Shown: positions 1 to 10,755, counted from the stretch's first letter. The stretch: DNA of 64,000 nt from Neoceratodus forsteri (GCA_016271365.2 CM028129.1:460736501-460800500), one strand, 5' to 3'. Made by a program: numbers and translations. Notes: a model not told the origin generated them from the letters alone.

Positions 1-403
1 TGATGGCTGCAACATGCGCATCCAAGGATCTAAGGTAACTTCCAAGTATTTCAAGGACCTGACCGATTCGAGTGCATCCCTAGTACGTGAGAGTACAGCC
101 AGAGGGGGGAGGGTTGGTATGGATGAGTTGGAGAATAACATGCTCTTTGTTTTCTTAGTATTAAGGACAAGCTGCTTCTGAAGGAACCAGTCCTCACGGG
201 TGTGGAAAAGGCTAGCATTGAATTGAGACACCTGATATCAGGAGAAGAACTGTAGATGATAGCATTATCTGCATATAGGTGAACAAAGGCTCCACCACAA
301 TTATTAGGGAAGTCATTAATATACAGAGAAAAAGTAATGGGCCCAATATGGAGCCTTGGGGGACACCATGGGTAATGGGCCTCAGATCAGATAGGGAGCC
401 TGC

Positions 404-806
404 TCATTTTAGTTTTTGGGTAAGGCTGTAAAGGTAACTTTGGGTCCAGGTCAGGGCAGTGGTATCAAGGCCAAGGACATACAGTTGTTGTAATAAAAGG
501 CCATGGACATACAGTTGTTGTAATAAAAGGCCATGGTTGACCAAGTCATAAGCCTTGGTCAAGTCTACAAAAATTTTCACAGAATATGTCAAAGGTGACT
601 TCAACTAGAGCTGTAAGTGTACTGTGGTTTTTCCTAAACCCATGTTGAGAGGTTGAGAGCAGATGGTGGAGGTCAAGGTAATCCTGTAGGTAGTCGTACA
701 GTAGATTACTAAACTCTTGTATTTTTATTAGAGGGCAAAGTATTGAAATAAGCCAGAAATGTTCCACTGTCGAGTTGGAACCTCCCTTGTGGACGGGGAT
801 GACCAC
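404..806 (-). pseudogene. Reverse transcriptase fragment of L2-like LINE
   Basis: Two overlapping minus-strand frames together cover the front of a LINE reverse transcriptase. The upstream one (546-806) has VIPVHKGG, a degraded NYRPIS box and QHGFRKNHST. The downstream one (404-604) has FVDLTKAYDLVNH, holding the first catalytic aspartate, and then the LGLDTTALTW region. The YADD box lies further left and is not intact. A 10-residue stretch is duplicated in frame after LVNHGLLLQQL. In life the enzyme would copy the element RNA at a nicked target; this copy is a pseudogene. Confidence 0.75.
477..536. repeat. 30-bp tandem duplication
   Basis: Two identical 30-bp units (477-506 and 507-536) lie inside the reverse transcriptase frame. 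The length is a multiple of three, so the frame is kept and the protein gains ten residues. The perfect identity suggests a recent replication slip. Confidence 0.9.
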
Positions 807-1395
807 CGCTACTTTTCATTTTTCAGGGATGGTGCAAGTAAGGAAGGATCAATTAAATAAATCTGAAACAGTGTGGGCTAGGTCATCAGCTCCCAGCTTA
901 AGGAATTTAGACTCTAGAGTGTCGTGGCCAGGTCAGCTGTCAGCCTTTAGGTTCATGAGGAGATGACGAGCCTGATGAAAGGTAGGGCGGTCCATAGAGT
1001 TGACTGACAGTAGAGGGTCAGGTTGGGGGGAGTGGATGAACTAGAAAATAGTGATTTGTACCTATCCAGAATGGTGAAGAACTCATTGAAGCCAGAGGCA
1101 ATGGGGGGTCAGTGAGAAAGACCCCCTGGGCATCAAGGGAACTGGGGGTCTCAGAGGTGTTACCCTTTAAAAGGGAGTTAACCTGTCACTAAAATTCTTT
1201 CGGATTACTGAAATGCTCAGTCTGGAGTCTCTTGAAGTGGAGTCATTTTGCTTTTTGGATTGAGTTCTGGCAGCTGTTACTTAGTTGCCTATATGTCTGC
1301 CAGCTGGTAGGTAACCCACTAGCCTTGTAAGTCCTCCATGCCTTATCACGAGTTGACATGAGCTGCCTTAATTCCTTGGTGAGCCACTGTGCAGC

Positions 1396-1399
<4 letters not shown>

Positions 1400-1443
<44 letters not shown>
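1400..1443. repeat. (TA)n microsatellite
   Basis: Uninterrupted TA dinucleotide run at the 5' side of the LINE fragment. Confidence 0.95.
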
Positions 1444-1447
<4 letters not shown>

Positions 1448-1459
1448 AGCAGCTATATA

Positions 1460-1610
1460 TTAAATTAAGGCAGCATCAGTCATATTATAAAAACTTGAGA
1501 TAGGAAGTGATGTCCTAATTAGAGAAGTGTTATGCTTTAAGCATAGCTTCACAACCATGACATCACCTTCTGTCTCATGTTTCCATGATATAGCTACTGC
1601 CTTGAATTAA
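1460..1610. mobile_element. Palindromic mariner-like MITE
   Basis: About 150 bp forming one long imperfect hairpin. The left end TTAAATTAAGGCAG is matched by the reverse complement of the right end, TTAATTCAAGGCAG, and the arms stay similar for about 70 bp (TGATGTC, AGCATAAC and CTATGCTT blocks). A TA dinucleotide flanks each side (1458-1459 and 1611-1612), as Tc1/mariner elements produce. No coding capacity. TA is weak evidence in AT-rich DNA, so the superfamily is inference. Confidence 0.65.
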
Positions 1611-3030
1611 TACATGGCTGATTTAGATATGGATGTCTTTAGACTGCTGACACCTACAGGCAAGCTCAGTACCATGTTTGAAAGAGCTTGTCATGGTCTT
1701 TCAGAGTTTAGAGTACCATGCACACCTACTATCCCTTTAAGGATTGTTTTCATTTAAATTAAAAAAAAATAAATAAAACTGAAATTTAGTAAATTTTTTT
1801 GTGCAGTAAAGTAACCTCCCCATTCCTCTATTTATATGGCTGACATAATTTAATTGCAATCACATGCAATAATGTAACTATTCTATGTGTTTTCCATTTA
1901 GAGCAAAGCAGGGTAATAATTTCCTTGTGAGATTGCCATCTGGCTCCATGGGCCCCCAGTATGCCCCTTCCCCCTACTGCCACTAATTGATAATCTCCAG
2001 TGAAGTCTGGTCATGTTTATAAATTTATCTGGATTAATAAAGTAATAAAAATGCTTTTAGAAAACGGAAGTAAATTACTGAGCCAACAAACATACTTAGC
2101 ACTAGTAGTTTACTGCCTTGTTAGAGCAACTGCATTAATGAGACCCAGATGTACTGCCACTTCAGAAACACACACACACGCACAAACAAACCCACAAACC
2201 CAGGGCACATTGCATTAACTCTCATTCTTGGAACTGCAGTTGTGAGATGCTAAAGCTGTAATTAACAGCTCAGGAAACAGAAGCAAGCAGTAAATTTGTG
2301 CTGCTTAATCTTTCCCAGAAGATTTATCACCACTTACTAGTTATTTCTCTCTCCCCCTCTGAGGCTTACACAGATGGACTTATAGATCTCGTCTGTTGAA
2401 GAGCTAGCCTTTTAGGTGAATTTGTAGCTGGAAGATGTTGCTCTGTATTCCCCAAGGTGCTTTTATGAGCTGATATAGCAGATACTCAGTAGTTCCTGCA
2501 GACACTTCCCCCTCCACACACATACACACTTGGCTGCACAGAAGTAGAATGTTGTGTTAATGTTGCATTGTGTGCCAAGCATGTTAAATGTTTATTTAGA
2601 AAATAAATGTGAATTATACATTTTTGCTTTCAGCAGCTAAGTTTCACCAATCGGCATCATGTGTTTTAAAACATGAATGTCAATGAAGAACAAATGGGGC
2701 TGTAGTTTGTGTATCAGCAAGTTGATGAGTGTTCCTGAGTACACATTGTGTTGATACCTCACCAAGAGGGCCAGGGAGTGGAAGCTCAAAGGCCCCTTTA
2801 TTAGCCCAAAGGCAGTGAAACTTCTTGTGAAATGGACCCCGTTTGATCTTTGCAAATAAAAGGCCCTATGAATGATGCCAATGCACCATGGAAACTGCAC
2901 ACATAGGCATGCATACACTGGAATGCCGCAAAGGTGTATAAGCCAGGTGTGCACCCAATTCCCAGACCATGCCGGCAGTTCCTCATCAGGGCAATCTGAG
3001 GGGAGGGACGAGGGTGTGTCCATACTACAC
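1611..3030. other. No recognised gene
   Basis: Mostly AT-rich DNA with short A runs near 1760 and a small CA-rich patch near 2170. Frames between 2637 and 3345 overlap on both strands and look like chance openings in GC-rich DNA. I see no domain motif. Confidence 0.5.
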
Positions 3031-3034
3031 ACCA

Positions 3035-4570
3035 TTCACAAAGGTGCATAGTACTGCGCACAGGGCAGGGGGTGAAGGAGGGCACTGGATATGGCAGCGA
3101 GGATCCTGCCACAACTGCCCTACATGCCGAACTCTGTGCACACAGACCACCCGCCTGGTCTTGGCAACTGTCTGTATATCCCCCACACACACAACAGACC
3201 TCCTAGCTGGACCCAGCAACAGTATGTAAACCTCCACACAACAGTATTGCCACCCTTGTCCAGTATGCCAGTCCACCCCCAAATGCACAAGCATGTCTGG
3301 GCCCTGGTCCAGTAGGATGGAACATCCACCACCCCACACACACATACATGCTCCAGCCCCGGCAGTTAGATGTCACCCCCCAACACATCTGTGCCCCCGC
3401 CTGTCCTGACTACAAGTTGCCAACCACTGCAGCACAGCTCCAGCCCACAGGTCAGTGACTCCCCCCAACCAGTGCCCCGTCCCAGCATACCCTGGCCAGT
3501 ACAGGTGCTTGTGTATGCCAATTTGATATCATTATATGTGTACCTTACGATTATGTTCCTGCAAGACATAGCATCAATTTATCTGTGGAAATACCCAAAT
3601 ATATTGCCTTATATGTTGTACTTTATTGCTCCCTTCTTCCCATCTCCCAGGTCCCACCTGGAAATGAGCAGAGGCTCAGTGTGCCTCTCCTGGTCAAAAA
3701 TTGTAACTAATTAAATAAATAAATTATTATGGTAATGATTGTCCAGTCTCTGCCCCAATTCCCAACCCTCTTACCCTCTCATTGGTAGTCAGTGCCCCCC
3801 TCCGTGGCACCAACAACACCTCCACCCATCCCCCGTACTCACAGGCCAGTGCTGCTGGGCCGAATGGTGGGCAGCACAACCCATCACACACCACTGACTG
3901 CCTGCCATCCAGCTGATGCTGTGAGCATGTCTCCTATAATAGGAAAGCACACTCCTAGCATCAGTTGGACTGTGAGTGGCCAAGGTGGTGTGTGGAGGGT
4001 TATACCGCTCACTCTCCATCCCATTGGCATTGGCCTATGGGTACAGGGGATGGATGGAGGTGTTTTCAGTGCTGGGGGGGCACTGACCACCAATGAGGAG
4101 GCTGTGGAATCAGAAACCACGGCGGGGTTGGGCGGTCATTGCAGTACTGATTAGGGTCCACCGGGATGAGGCACTGGTTGGGAGGGGTCACTGACCTGTG
4201 GCCTGGGGCTGTGCTGGGGGGATTCTCATCTATTTGCTGGGATGGGTGGGGGCACAGATGTGTTGGGAGGTGACATCTAACCACCGGGCCTGGGTAAGGG
4301 GCACAGATGTGTGTGTGGGGGTGGGTGTTCTGTCTTACTGGACTACTGCCCAGAAATGCTTGTGTAGTGGGGTGGGCTGACATATATGACCAGGGTGGCT
4401 GTTCTGTTGTGGGGAGGTAACACACAGTTGACAGGTCTGGGTGGGTGGTCTGTTGCAGGGGGTTATCTGTGCATTGGGCATTGCGTGGTGCCACGGAGGT
4501 ATGTATTAGGTGGTGGGGACCACTGGACAATGAGATCCAACCATGGATTGCCCAGGCAGCTGCGTGTGCA
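3035..4570. repeat. Large foldback (palindromic) repeat
   Basis: Imperfect inverted repeat centred near 3938 (CCTATAATAGG). Sequence at 3793-3860 returns inverted at 4030-4090, 3405-3490 at 4150-4230, 3365-3400 at 4240-4285, and 3180-3340 at 4300-4460. Outside roughly 3035 and 4570 the arms fade. The left arm is about 230 bp longer because of an insertion at 3500-3745. GC-rich, CA/TG-rich, no convincing protein. Probably a foldback or non-autonomous DNA transposon; I could not find clean termini. Confidence 0.7.
3500..3745 (+). mobile_element. Retroposon tail with TAAA repeats
   Basis: This block interrupts one arm of the foldback and has no partner in the other arm. It ends in (TAAA)n at about 3711-3726, preceded by CCCACCTGGAAATGAGC. 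A related block with the same CACCTGGAAATGAGC motif and tetranucleotide repeat occurs inverted inside the TTAA element at 15.97-16.05 kb. This suggests a SINE or LINE 3' end. Family not identified. Confidence 0.5.
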
Positions 4571-4849
4571 ATGCATGCACCCAGACCCATGCCTTCATGC
4601 ATAAGGGATCCACTCTGGGACCCAGGACAGGTAATCAAGTGGCCACCCACCTGGGTCTGCTACTCTGCCCCGGACCACCCTCCATGCACCTGCACACCAG
4701 GGGTGGAGCCGCAGACAGGTGGCCAGCATTAGTGCATACCAGCATGTTCACACCTATCCACAGGCGCAGAGCTATGTGGGCAGGGTACATGCCACTGGCA
4801 CTTACTTGGCACCCGTTCATGCATAGGCACCAAAATTAGGGCATTTTTA

Positions 4850-5480
4850 GGAATTCCTGTCTATTGGGGATACATGACAAGAAGGGAGTAGAACTGAGAC
4901 TTCAGATCACTTATTGTGTCTGACAGGGTCCAGAACAAAGAAGGTAGGTTGTATTGTAAAATTAAATAAAAGCAACAAGACTCAGCACAGTCCAGGCTAC
5001 TTGTATCAAAAAAACAGCTTTAATCAAAAATCAGAGATAGAAACACCACAAAATACATACATGCAGGACACCCATAGCCCTCTACCAGTTTCGCTCTTGC
5101 ATGAGCCTCATTAGGAGATGACACCAATCAGATTACTGGCCCATAAATACTGAAGCAATTTAAAGTGACAGTGCTTAAATAGATGGTACATACAGTGTAT
5201 TTGTGTCTTATATATCAAATAATAAATAGCAGATCTGGTGCTAAGTGCATATTCATGTGAAAGTGACAAACATTAAATAGTAACAAATGCCTGATTAAAA
5301 TCACAGTTCAGCAGAAGGTGAAATGCTCATATGTTTTTAAGATTTCAAATGTCAATACACACATAAATCCCTATCTATTCATCGACTTACTTAGACTGTG
5401 TATGACTTGAGCACACCCTAATCATGGTTTTGAGCTGTTTTGCCTGTTCTGTGTATTATAAAAATCAGACTGTCAGGGGC
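4850..5480 (-). mobile_element. Penelope-like remnant with ribozyme-like core
   Basis: Non-coding remnant read on the minus strand. It contains a hammerhead-like core (5077-5114), followed by about 80 nt and then a TTGATTAAAGCTG block. The same order (core, spacer, TTTAATAAA-like block) recurs at 59.8 kb. No reverse transcriptase or GIY-YIG nuclease frame is visible, so the Penelope assignment rests on the ribozyme-like motif. Boundaries approximate. Confidence 0.45.
5077..5114 (-). ncRNA. Hammerhead-like ribozyme core
   Basis: Minus strand: CTAATGA (5108-5114), stem II GCTC/GAGC closing an ATGCAA loop, then GAAAC (5088-5092) and a short CT-GGTAG-AG stem III. Canonical hammerheads have CUGANGA, so G5 is replaced by A. 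One extra purine lies between the box and stem II. I could not confirm stem I by eye. Probably a decayed, inactive copy. Confidence 0.5.
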
Positions 5481-6479
5481 ATTGTTAAAGAGAAAAATGT
5501 CTCTTTTGGTAAGAACTGATCACCTGTTTGCAATCTGGCAAATGAAACATTTCTGCTGTTAAAGGAGTAGTACACCCAGAATTCATAAAAATATATGTTC
5601 TGCATAGTGTTTTGATTTGTGTGTGAAATCCTAGTGTGTCCCACCATCTGTCTGTTATTAGGGTTTTTTTCCTAAATTAGCCTGCTAGCTTTATGGTAGT
5701 TTTATGACCCCTAGGATCTCCACTCAGCAAAGTTTATTGCTTTTCTTGTACCTACAATGCATACTGTCTCATGTGACAGTGATGTAGCTGAGACCACAGA
5801 TTCAGTAGCAAGCACTGCTTTAGAATCAGTTCACAACAGCAGAGATGGTTATATTTTAAAACTTATACAGAGTTCAGCTTAGTGGCTACCCTCATTGTAA
5901 ATGTCTTTTTGTTGAGAACGATTGTGATACTGGTTGTGTATGTGTAACTTGCATGGTTTTCAAGATATTTACATTTGCTTGACATGTCTACTAGAGTGCT
6001 CACTCAGAGAGAAAAAACATCTGCGTGTTTGCAAGTGCATATATATCTTGAAACATATGCAAGCTATATCAAGATAATAGCAGCAAAGTTGTTCAGGATA
6101 AAGATTGTTATAATAAGGGTAGACACTAAGCTGAACTCCTTACAATTTTAAAATAGTTGCCATCTGAAGTGGAAAATTTGGTAAAAAAACATAGAAATTT
6201 GGTTAATTAGATGGCTATATTTTAAAAACTATACAGAGTTCAGATTAGTGACTACCCTCATTGTAAAGCTCTTTTTGTCATGAACAACTTTGCTGCTTGG
6301 TGTTTTTGTGTAGCTTGTAAAGTTTTCAAGATATTTAGATTTGTTTGGAATGTGTACAAATGTGCATAGAATTCTACACAGTGTCTTAGGAATGTTTCAG
6401 GAAAGCTGCCAGGAGTTCCATCACAAACATTCTGAATGCAGAATAGAGTACAATTATGTAATAATTACCCGGCTCTGCC

Positions 6480-7300
6480 TTTTTCCCATAGGGAAACCGT
6501 GATGTTATTTGCCATTATAAAGGAGTGTTTATAACGGCAAACATGTGCACGGCTTCCCTTGGTTTGCGCATGCGCAGCACCAGAACATCCGGGGGAACAT
6601 CCTGTATTTTATATAATTGCTGAGGCAAAAAAGGCAGACCTGGCAATTATATAAAATAAAAAATTGATCGGGGGTGTCAAACTTGATTTTTATACACACC
6701 CTCGTTGTGGGATGCTTTTCACAAACCCCTCGGGCTTTGCCCTCGGGGTTTATGTAGCACCCCACAACTCGGGTGTGTGTAAAATCTCGTTACACACCCC
6801 GACCCATACTTTATTCTATATGTAAGGCATGGCAGGGTGTGTGTTATTGTGTATTATACAATGGCAAGAAAGAATCCTGGATTCTGATTGCTCAGTTGGC
6901 TGTCACAGCAGGGATGTTATCCTGGCATAACATCCCTGCTGATTGTTTGTTGGACTAGAACCATTTGGAGGATGATTTGCTCCTTCTCTTAAGAAATAAA
7001 AATATTTTTACGCACTACAAAAACATTCTTTAAAATTATTTTTTTTATTATAAAACAACAAGTCAATGTATAATAGGAATAATGCCCTCCAGGGTGGGTG
7101 TTATGCTGGGATGACATCCCTTCTCGGGGCCATTGGCCTCGGGCCCAACCACCCGAGGTGGGATGTTATCCCAGCATAACGCCCACCCTGTCAGGCATTA
7201 TTTCTTTAATAACATCACTCCTGGTGCGGGGTGAGGCACGAGGCAAAGCCAAGTGTTTCCACCATGCCAGGACTGACGTTATTACACAATAACACACCCT
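6480..7300. repeat. Chain of hairpins in R1 copy A
   Basis: Six successive inverted repeats, each about 35-130 bp: near 6483-6560, 6608-6660, 6675-6790, 6908-6945, 7088-7192 and 7203-7290. Several share a core of the type GTTATNCTGGGATAAC in one or both arms. R1 copy B has a comparable chain at 42.74-43.28 kb made of similar but not identical hairpins. Confidence 0.75.
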
Positions 7301-7437
7301 GTCATTCTTTATTGCTATTACACAATAGCTCTTTTGTTTAAAGAACGTGGGAAAAGAAGTTCATTATATTTTTATTTTTTATATTTTGTTAGGGCAGGTA
7401 TACATATTCGTAAAAGTGTCCACAGTTTCTGTCTTGT

Positions 7438-7454
7438 CCAGCAGGTGGTGCTGC
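7438..7454 (+). promoter_or_regulatory. CTCF-like motif in R1
   Basis: CCAGCAGGTGGTGCTG resembles the vertebrate CTCF core (CCASYAGRKGGCRS) with one C-to-T difference. The same motif is kept in R1 copy B (42560-42575, minus) and, diverged, at 43410-43425. Binding is inference only. Confidence 0.3.
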
Positions 7455-7989
7455 CACTGCATGGTTGTCATGTAACCCATTTTAAGTGTATCTTTGCCTG
7501 TCCCTTTGTGTGTCTTGTCACCTACCCTGTGCTATTGTTGTGTTGCTGTGTATCTGCTCTGGGACTGGGAGAACTTTACACAATGTACCGCTGTTTTTGT
7601 TTTCTTTCTTGTTTAACCTAGTCATAAGCAACCCAATTGTTTCTGTCAGGATGGAGTTGAGGAGCGGGTGTATTGTGTAAGTTTTGGAACTGGTGGTGCT
7701 ACAGCTGAGATGGAGGTAACGAGATGCCGTTTGAAGTTACGGCTTTGTTTTACTAAACTATTTTCATGTTTAGGGAATCCAGTAGAGTAAGATATTATTG
7801 ACAGAGTTTTGTTTCTGTGTAAGACAGGAATGTGTGTCCATCGAGCCCTACAGTGAGCAGGACACTGTACTGCGCATGCGCTACGACCACCAAAATTGAA
7901 GCCAGAATTTAGGAACATCAGGGGACTGTCACAGAGAAGGTGCTGTTACGGCTTTCTCAAACTTCTGTTTTAGGAGGGATAACATAAAG

Positions 7990-9019
7990 GGGTCTGGTAC
8001 AATTGTCCAACATGTTAAATCCAAACTGTAAACTTTCTGACTCTGCTTGCCCAATTTACAAGATACCAACAGCACTAATTGCCCGAGTGATCAAAATCCC
8101 AACATGCAGCAGTATCAGACCTCAAGAAAACTGCCCGTTGTGTCAGAATACCTGAAATATCTAATCTCTACTATTTTGCCTTTGACACCTCTGTAATTCC
8201 TCTTTAGATCTAGCTAACATGTTCACCTAACCCTGCCACAAAGAAAAGTCTTTTTGACAGGATGGGTATTTCATAACTGTAACTTAAGAATGTAATTTAA
8301 AGGTTTCTGGAAGCAGTTAGTCTATGGCTAGGTTGTATAAATATGATCCATGATGCTAGTCTGTTACCGTTCACTCACAAGGGCTCTCATGTTACTCCAG
8401 GTGCAGAATGAAGCATGTTCCACCACCCGACACTCTGCGTCATTCTCCTCCATTGCTGACCCTCTACCCTACAGGACTAACTAAATACCTCTTTATGTCT
8501 GGATATACCAGAATGGGAAAAATGTGCACAGGTAATTTAAATAGGGCTATGCTACAGTATCTGTAAAGCATGTTTGTCTATGACATTTTATCTGCTTGTA
8601 AGTGCTAATCTGTTACCACTCAGTCACAAGGGCTCTCATGTTACTCCAGGTGCAGAGTGAAGCATGTTCCACCACCCAGCACTCTGCGTCGTTCTCTTCC
8701 ATCGCTGACCCTCTCCCCTACAGGACTAACTAAATATCTGGATATACCAGAACTGGGAAAATGCGCACTGTTAATTTAAATAGGACTATGCTACAGTAAA
8801 AAAAGATTTAAATCTAAAGTCTAATGCCAGTAGATTGAACCTAGAACATAAGCTCATAAACACAAAGCTGTAAATATACTTGCAGAACTGTGTTGGGATT
8901 TCAATGGTCAGACGACGCTGCATCGGTCTTCGAAATGTCGGACACTTAGCTGAGTCAGGCTGGTGGAATTGGTAATATTTATGTTGGGCATTTCCATGTT
9001 GGGCAATCATATGGATCCC
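7990..9019. mobile_element. hAT-like non-autonomous transposon
   Basis: A 1030-bp insertion in R1 copy A, flanked by perfect 8-bp duplications ACATAAAG (7982-7989 and 9020-9027). R1 copy B has a single uninterrupted ACATAAAG at the matching site, which proves insertion. Imperfect terminal inverted repeats are GGGTCTGGTACAATTGTCC and GGGATCCATATGATTGCCC. An 8-bp target duplication is the hAT signature. It encodes no transposase. It contains a direct duplication at 8353-8800. Confidence 0.85.
8353..8800. repeat. Two tandem ~200-250 bp units inside hAT element
   Basis: 8353-8562 and 8603-8798 are direct repeats sharing TCACAAGGGCTCTCATG, CAGGACTAACTAAATA and the AATTTAAATAGG block. About 90 percent similar by eye. 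Confidence 0.85.
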
Positions 9020-9130
9020 ACATAAAGTTATGTATTGCTTTACTTTTTTTCCACCAAATCGACTGGAGTCAATGAAGCATGCGATAGGCAGCTACAGTAT
9101 GCATGGTCAAGTGAAGTCGCTCATCTCGGT

Positions 9131-9145
9131 GGGGGGGGGGGGGGG
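9131..9145 (+). repeat. Poly-G tract
   Basis: Fifteen consecutive G. R1 copy B has only a short GGGG-T-GGG at the same place, so the run expanded in copy A. Confidence 0.9.
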
Positions 9146-9230
9146 ACACTGCAGTTGAAATGGTCATGTCATGATTTCTGCCTCTGTTACATGGTCACCT
9201 GTGTGCCTGTACTTCATACAGTTATGTTAG

Positions 9231-9560
9231 TGTGTCAGTGGCTCAGCAGGTTCAGTGTCAGTGGCTCAGCAGGTCAGTGTCAGTAGCTCAGCAGGTAGCA
9301 CACTTGGCTCTGAGACCAGGAGATCAGAAGGCTATGGGTTCTATCCCCACACTAGGCACTTCGGTTAAATCCCAATACTGACACTGAAGTGCAGCCCGAG
9401 TGTGGTGCTGCATTCCTGAACTGCCAACATTCAGATGAGATGTTAAACCAAGGTCCCATCTGCCTGTTCTGGTGGTAGTTCAGGTGGCTGTTAAAGATCC
9501 CATGACACTTCTTGAAAAGAGTAAGGGAATATTTTGGGAAAAAGGGGGTGTAAAATTCAA
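9231..9560 (+). mobile_element. tRNA-derived SINE
   Basis: The head is tRNA-like: GGCTCAGCAGGTAGC resembles a box A region, and GGGTTCTATCCCC (9336-9348) a box B. The body carries GATGAGATGTTAAACC (9434-9449) and AAAGATCCCATGACAC (9493-9508), a central domain I recall as shared by SINEs of fishes and invertebrates. The box A region is present three times (9232-9250, 9255-9273, 9277-9295). RNA polymerase III would transcribe an intact copy. The 3' end and partner LINE are unclear. Confidence 0.75.
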
Positions 9561-9750
9561 ATTATTTAACAGTCCATTCCAAAACTGTCCAGGCAGTGCC
9601 TATATTATCATCGTCCATCTTCTGACTAGCTCCATCCTGTCCAGTATTCCTCTGCTTCCTTAATTCGATCTGTATATCTTTATACCTTTCCATATGTCCA
9701 GTGTTTACTGTCCCAATCCACTCATATGAAAACAAAGTATTTATCTGTAC
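9561..9750. other. No recognised feature
   Basis: AT-rich spacer between the SINE and the Tx1-type LINE. It may include the SINE 3' tail. Confidence 0.4.
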
Positions 9751-9772
9751 ATATATATATATATATATATAT
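9751..9772. repeat. (AT)n at 3' end of Tx1-type LINE I
   Basis: AT dinucleotide run directly after the short 3' UTR of LINE I. LINE II has one in the same relative place. Confidence 0.9.
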
Positions 9773-9904
9773 ACTTTTCTTATTTTATTAGTATTTTGCG
9801 TTTATGTTTTCCTTCTTCTTCTTTATTTTCCTTTCACCAGTGCTTCTTTCCTATAGCGTATGTGTGCCCAACCGAAACTTCCTCTCCCAAAATACCTCTT
9901 TTTT

Positions 9905-10481
9905 TTATGTTGACATCACAAAAGAAATACAGTTTTTCCATAATCCATGTAATGTCCCCCTTGCCACCTTCTTTGTGTCCTTCTCAAAGACTTGTTGAAG
10001 GGAAATCATCACATTCTGTATCATAGTCTCGGGTAACATCTCTTGCTGCTGGATAACCCATTTGCACCTTACTTGCCATATAAAATACTTCAGTAATGCA
10101 AATATGATCTGTAATGTTTCTTTATGGAACACCTTCCACTTCTTTGCATAAACTATTTCTGTGTAGGATACGTTTTGAAACAAAGTGGTCTTCCATGTTC
10201 TATTTACAGTGTCCCAAAATCTTTTCACAAATGCACACTCCAAGAACAGATGTTCCTGTGTTTCCAGGATTTGTGTGCATGAGCTTCTTGAGCAGTATTG
10301 TTCCCATCGACTGTTTATGTTTGAGATTGTTCTTTACATCTAATCTCCCATGAATACTCAACCACAGCATGTCCCATGTGAAAGCTGGTATCCTTGCATT
10401 AGTTAGTTTGGATAATGTAGTCTGAATCTGGGCTGTTGAACAATTAAGTATTTCCAACTCTTGCTTTATTTGCAACATCAT
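9905..10481 (-). pseudogene. ORF2 C-terminal region of LINE I
   Basis: Two overlapping frames. 10200-10481 has the TWDMLWLSIHGRLDVKNNL block and 9905-10243 has ECAFVKRFWDTVNRTW, followed by a W-rich tail. This is the C-terminal region of Tx1/L1-type ORF2 proteins, where a cysteine/histidine motif follows the RT thumb. Some cysteines are lost and a frame change separates the halves. Confidence 0.7.
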
Positions 10482-10755
10482 TGCACCATACAGCTCCTAT
10501 CTCATCTTAGGTCATGTATCTTGTCCAGGAATTTTCAACTTGATTAACTTCTGAATCATAGGTTTCACGTAACCCAGAACTACTGTTGTTTTAGATAGTA
10601 ATCTGCTGTTCCCATGTTCCCACGCCATTTTGCAAATCTCCACCGATTCAAAGACCACCTCTTCCTATGGTTTCCTTTCTATAGCGAGTGTGGGAAACAT
10701 ATTATAAACAATATTCCTGGATCTATCATGTTCAAACCCCCCCTCTTTTATTATT

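Larger units (their letters stand above)
1..1395 (-). mobile_element. L2-like LINE fragment
   Basis: Remnant of a non-LTR retrotransposon read on the minus strand. Only pieces of the reverse transcriptase stay open. The sequence nearest the window start (about 1-110) still resembles the stretch after the catalytic box, similar to the KYLG region of the L2-type LINEs at 30.4 kb and 62.4 kb. It enters from the left edge and gives way to a TA microsatellite near 1400. Many stops and shifts show it is dead. L2 rather than CR1 is inferred from likeness to the 30-33 kb element. Confidence 0.7.
5557..9230 (+). mobile_element. R1 repeat, copy A
   Basis: Long non-coding repeat. Its ends match, in inverse orientation, the block at 41757-45264. 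5557-6470 pairs with 44380-45264, and 7330-7988 plus 9020-9230 pairs with 41825-42690. The left part has a unit repeated in + - + orientation (around 5850-6000, 6035-6170 and 6210-6370). The middle is a chain of hairpins. A hAT-like element (7990-9019) interrupts it, and a SINE truncates the right end. No protein product is credible. Family unknown to me. Confidence 0.75.

Noticed and set aside
2637..4840. Many overlapping open frames on both strands of GC-rich DNA
   Set aside because: Frames overlap on both strands, are rich in P, H, C and W, and coincide with the foldback repeat. No domain motif; by-products of composition.
9231..9350. Functional tRNA gene
   Set aside because: Box A- and B-like elements are present, but the cloverleaf is not complete and the body is that of a SINE.
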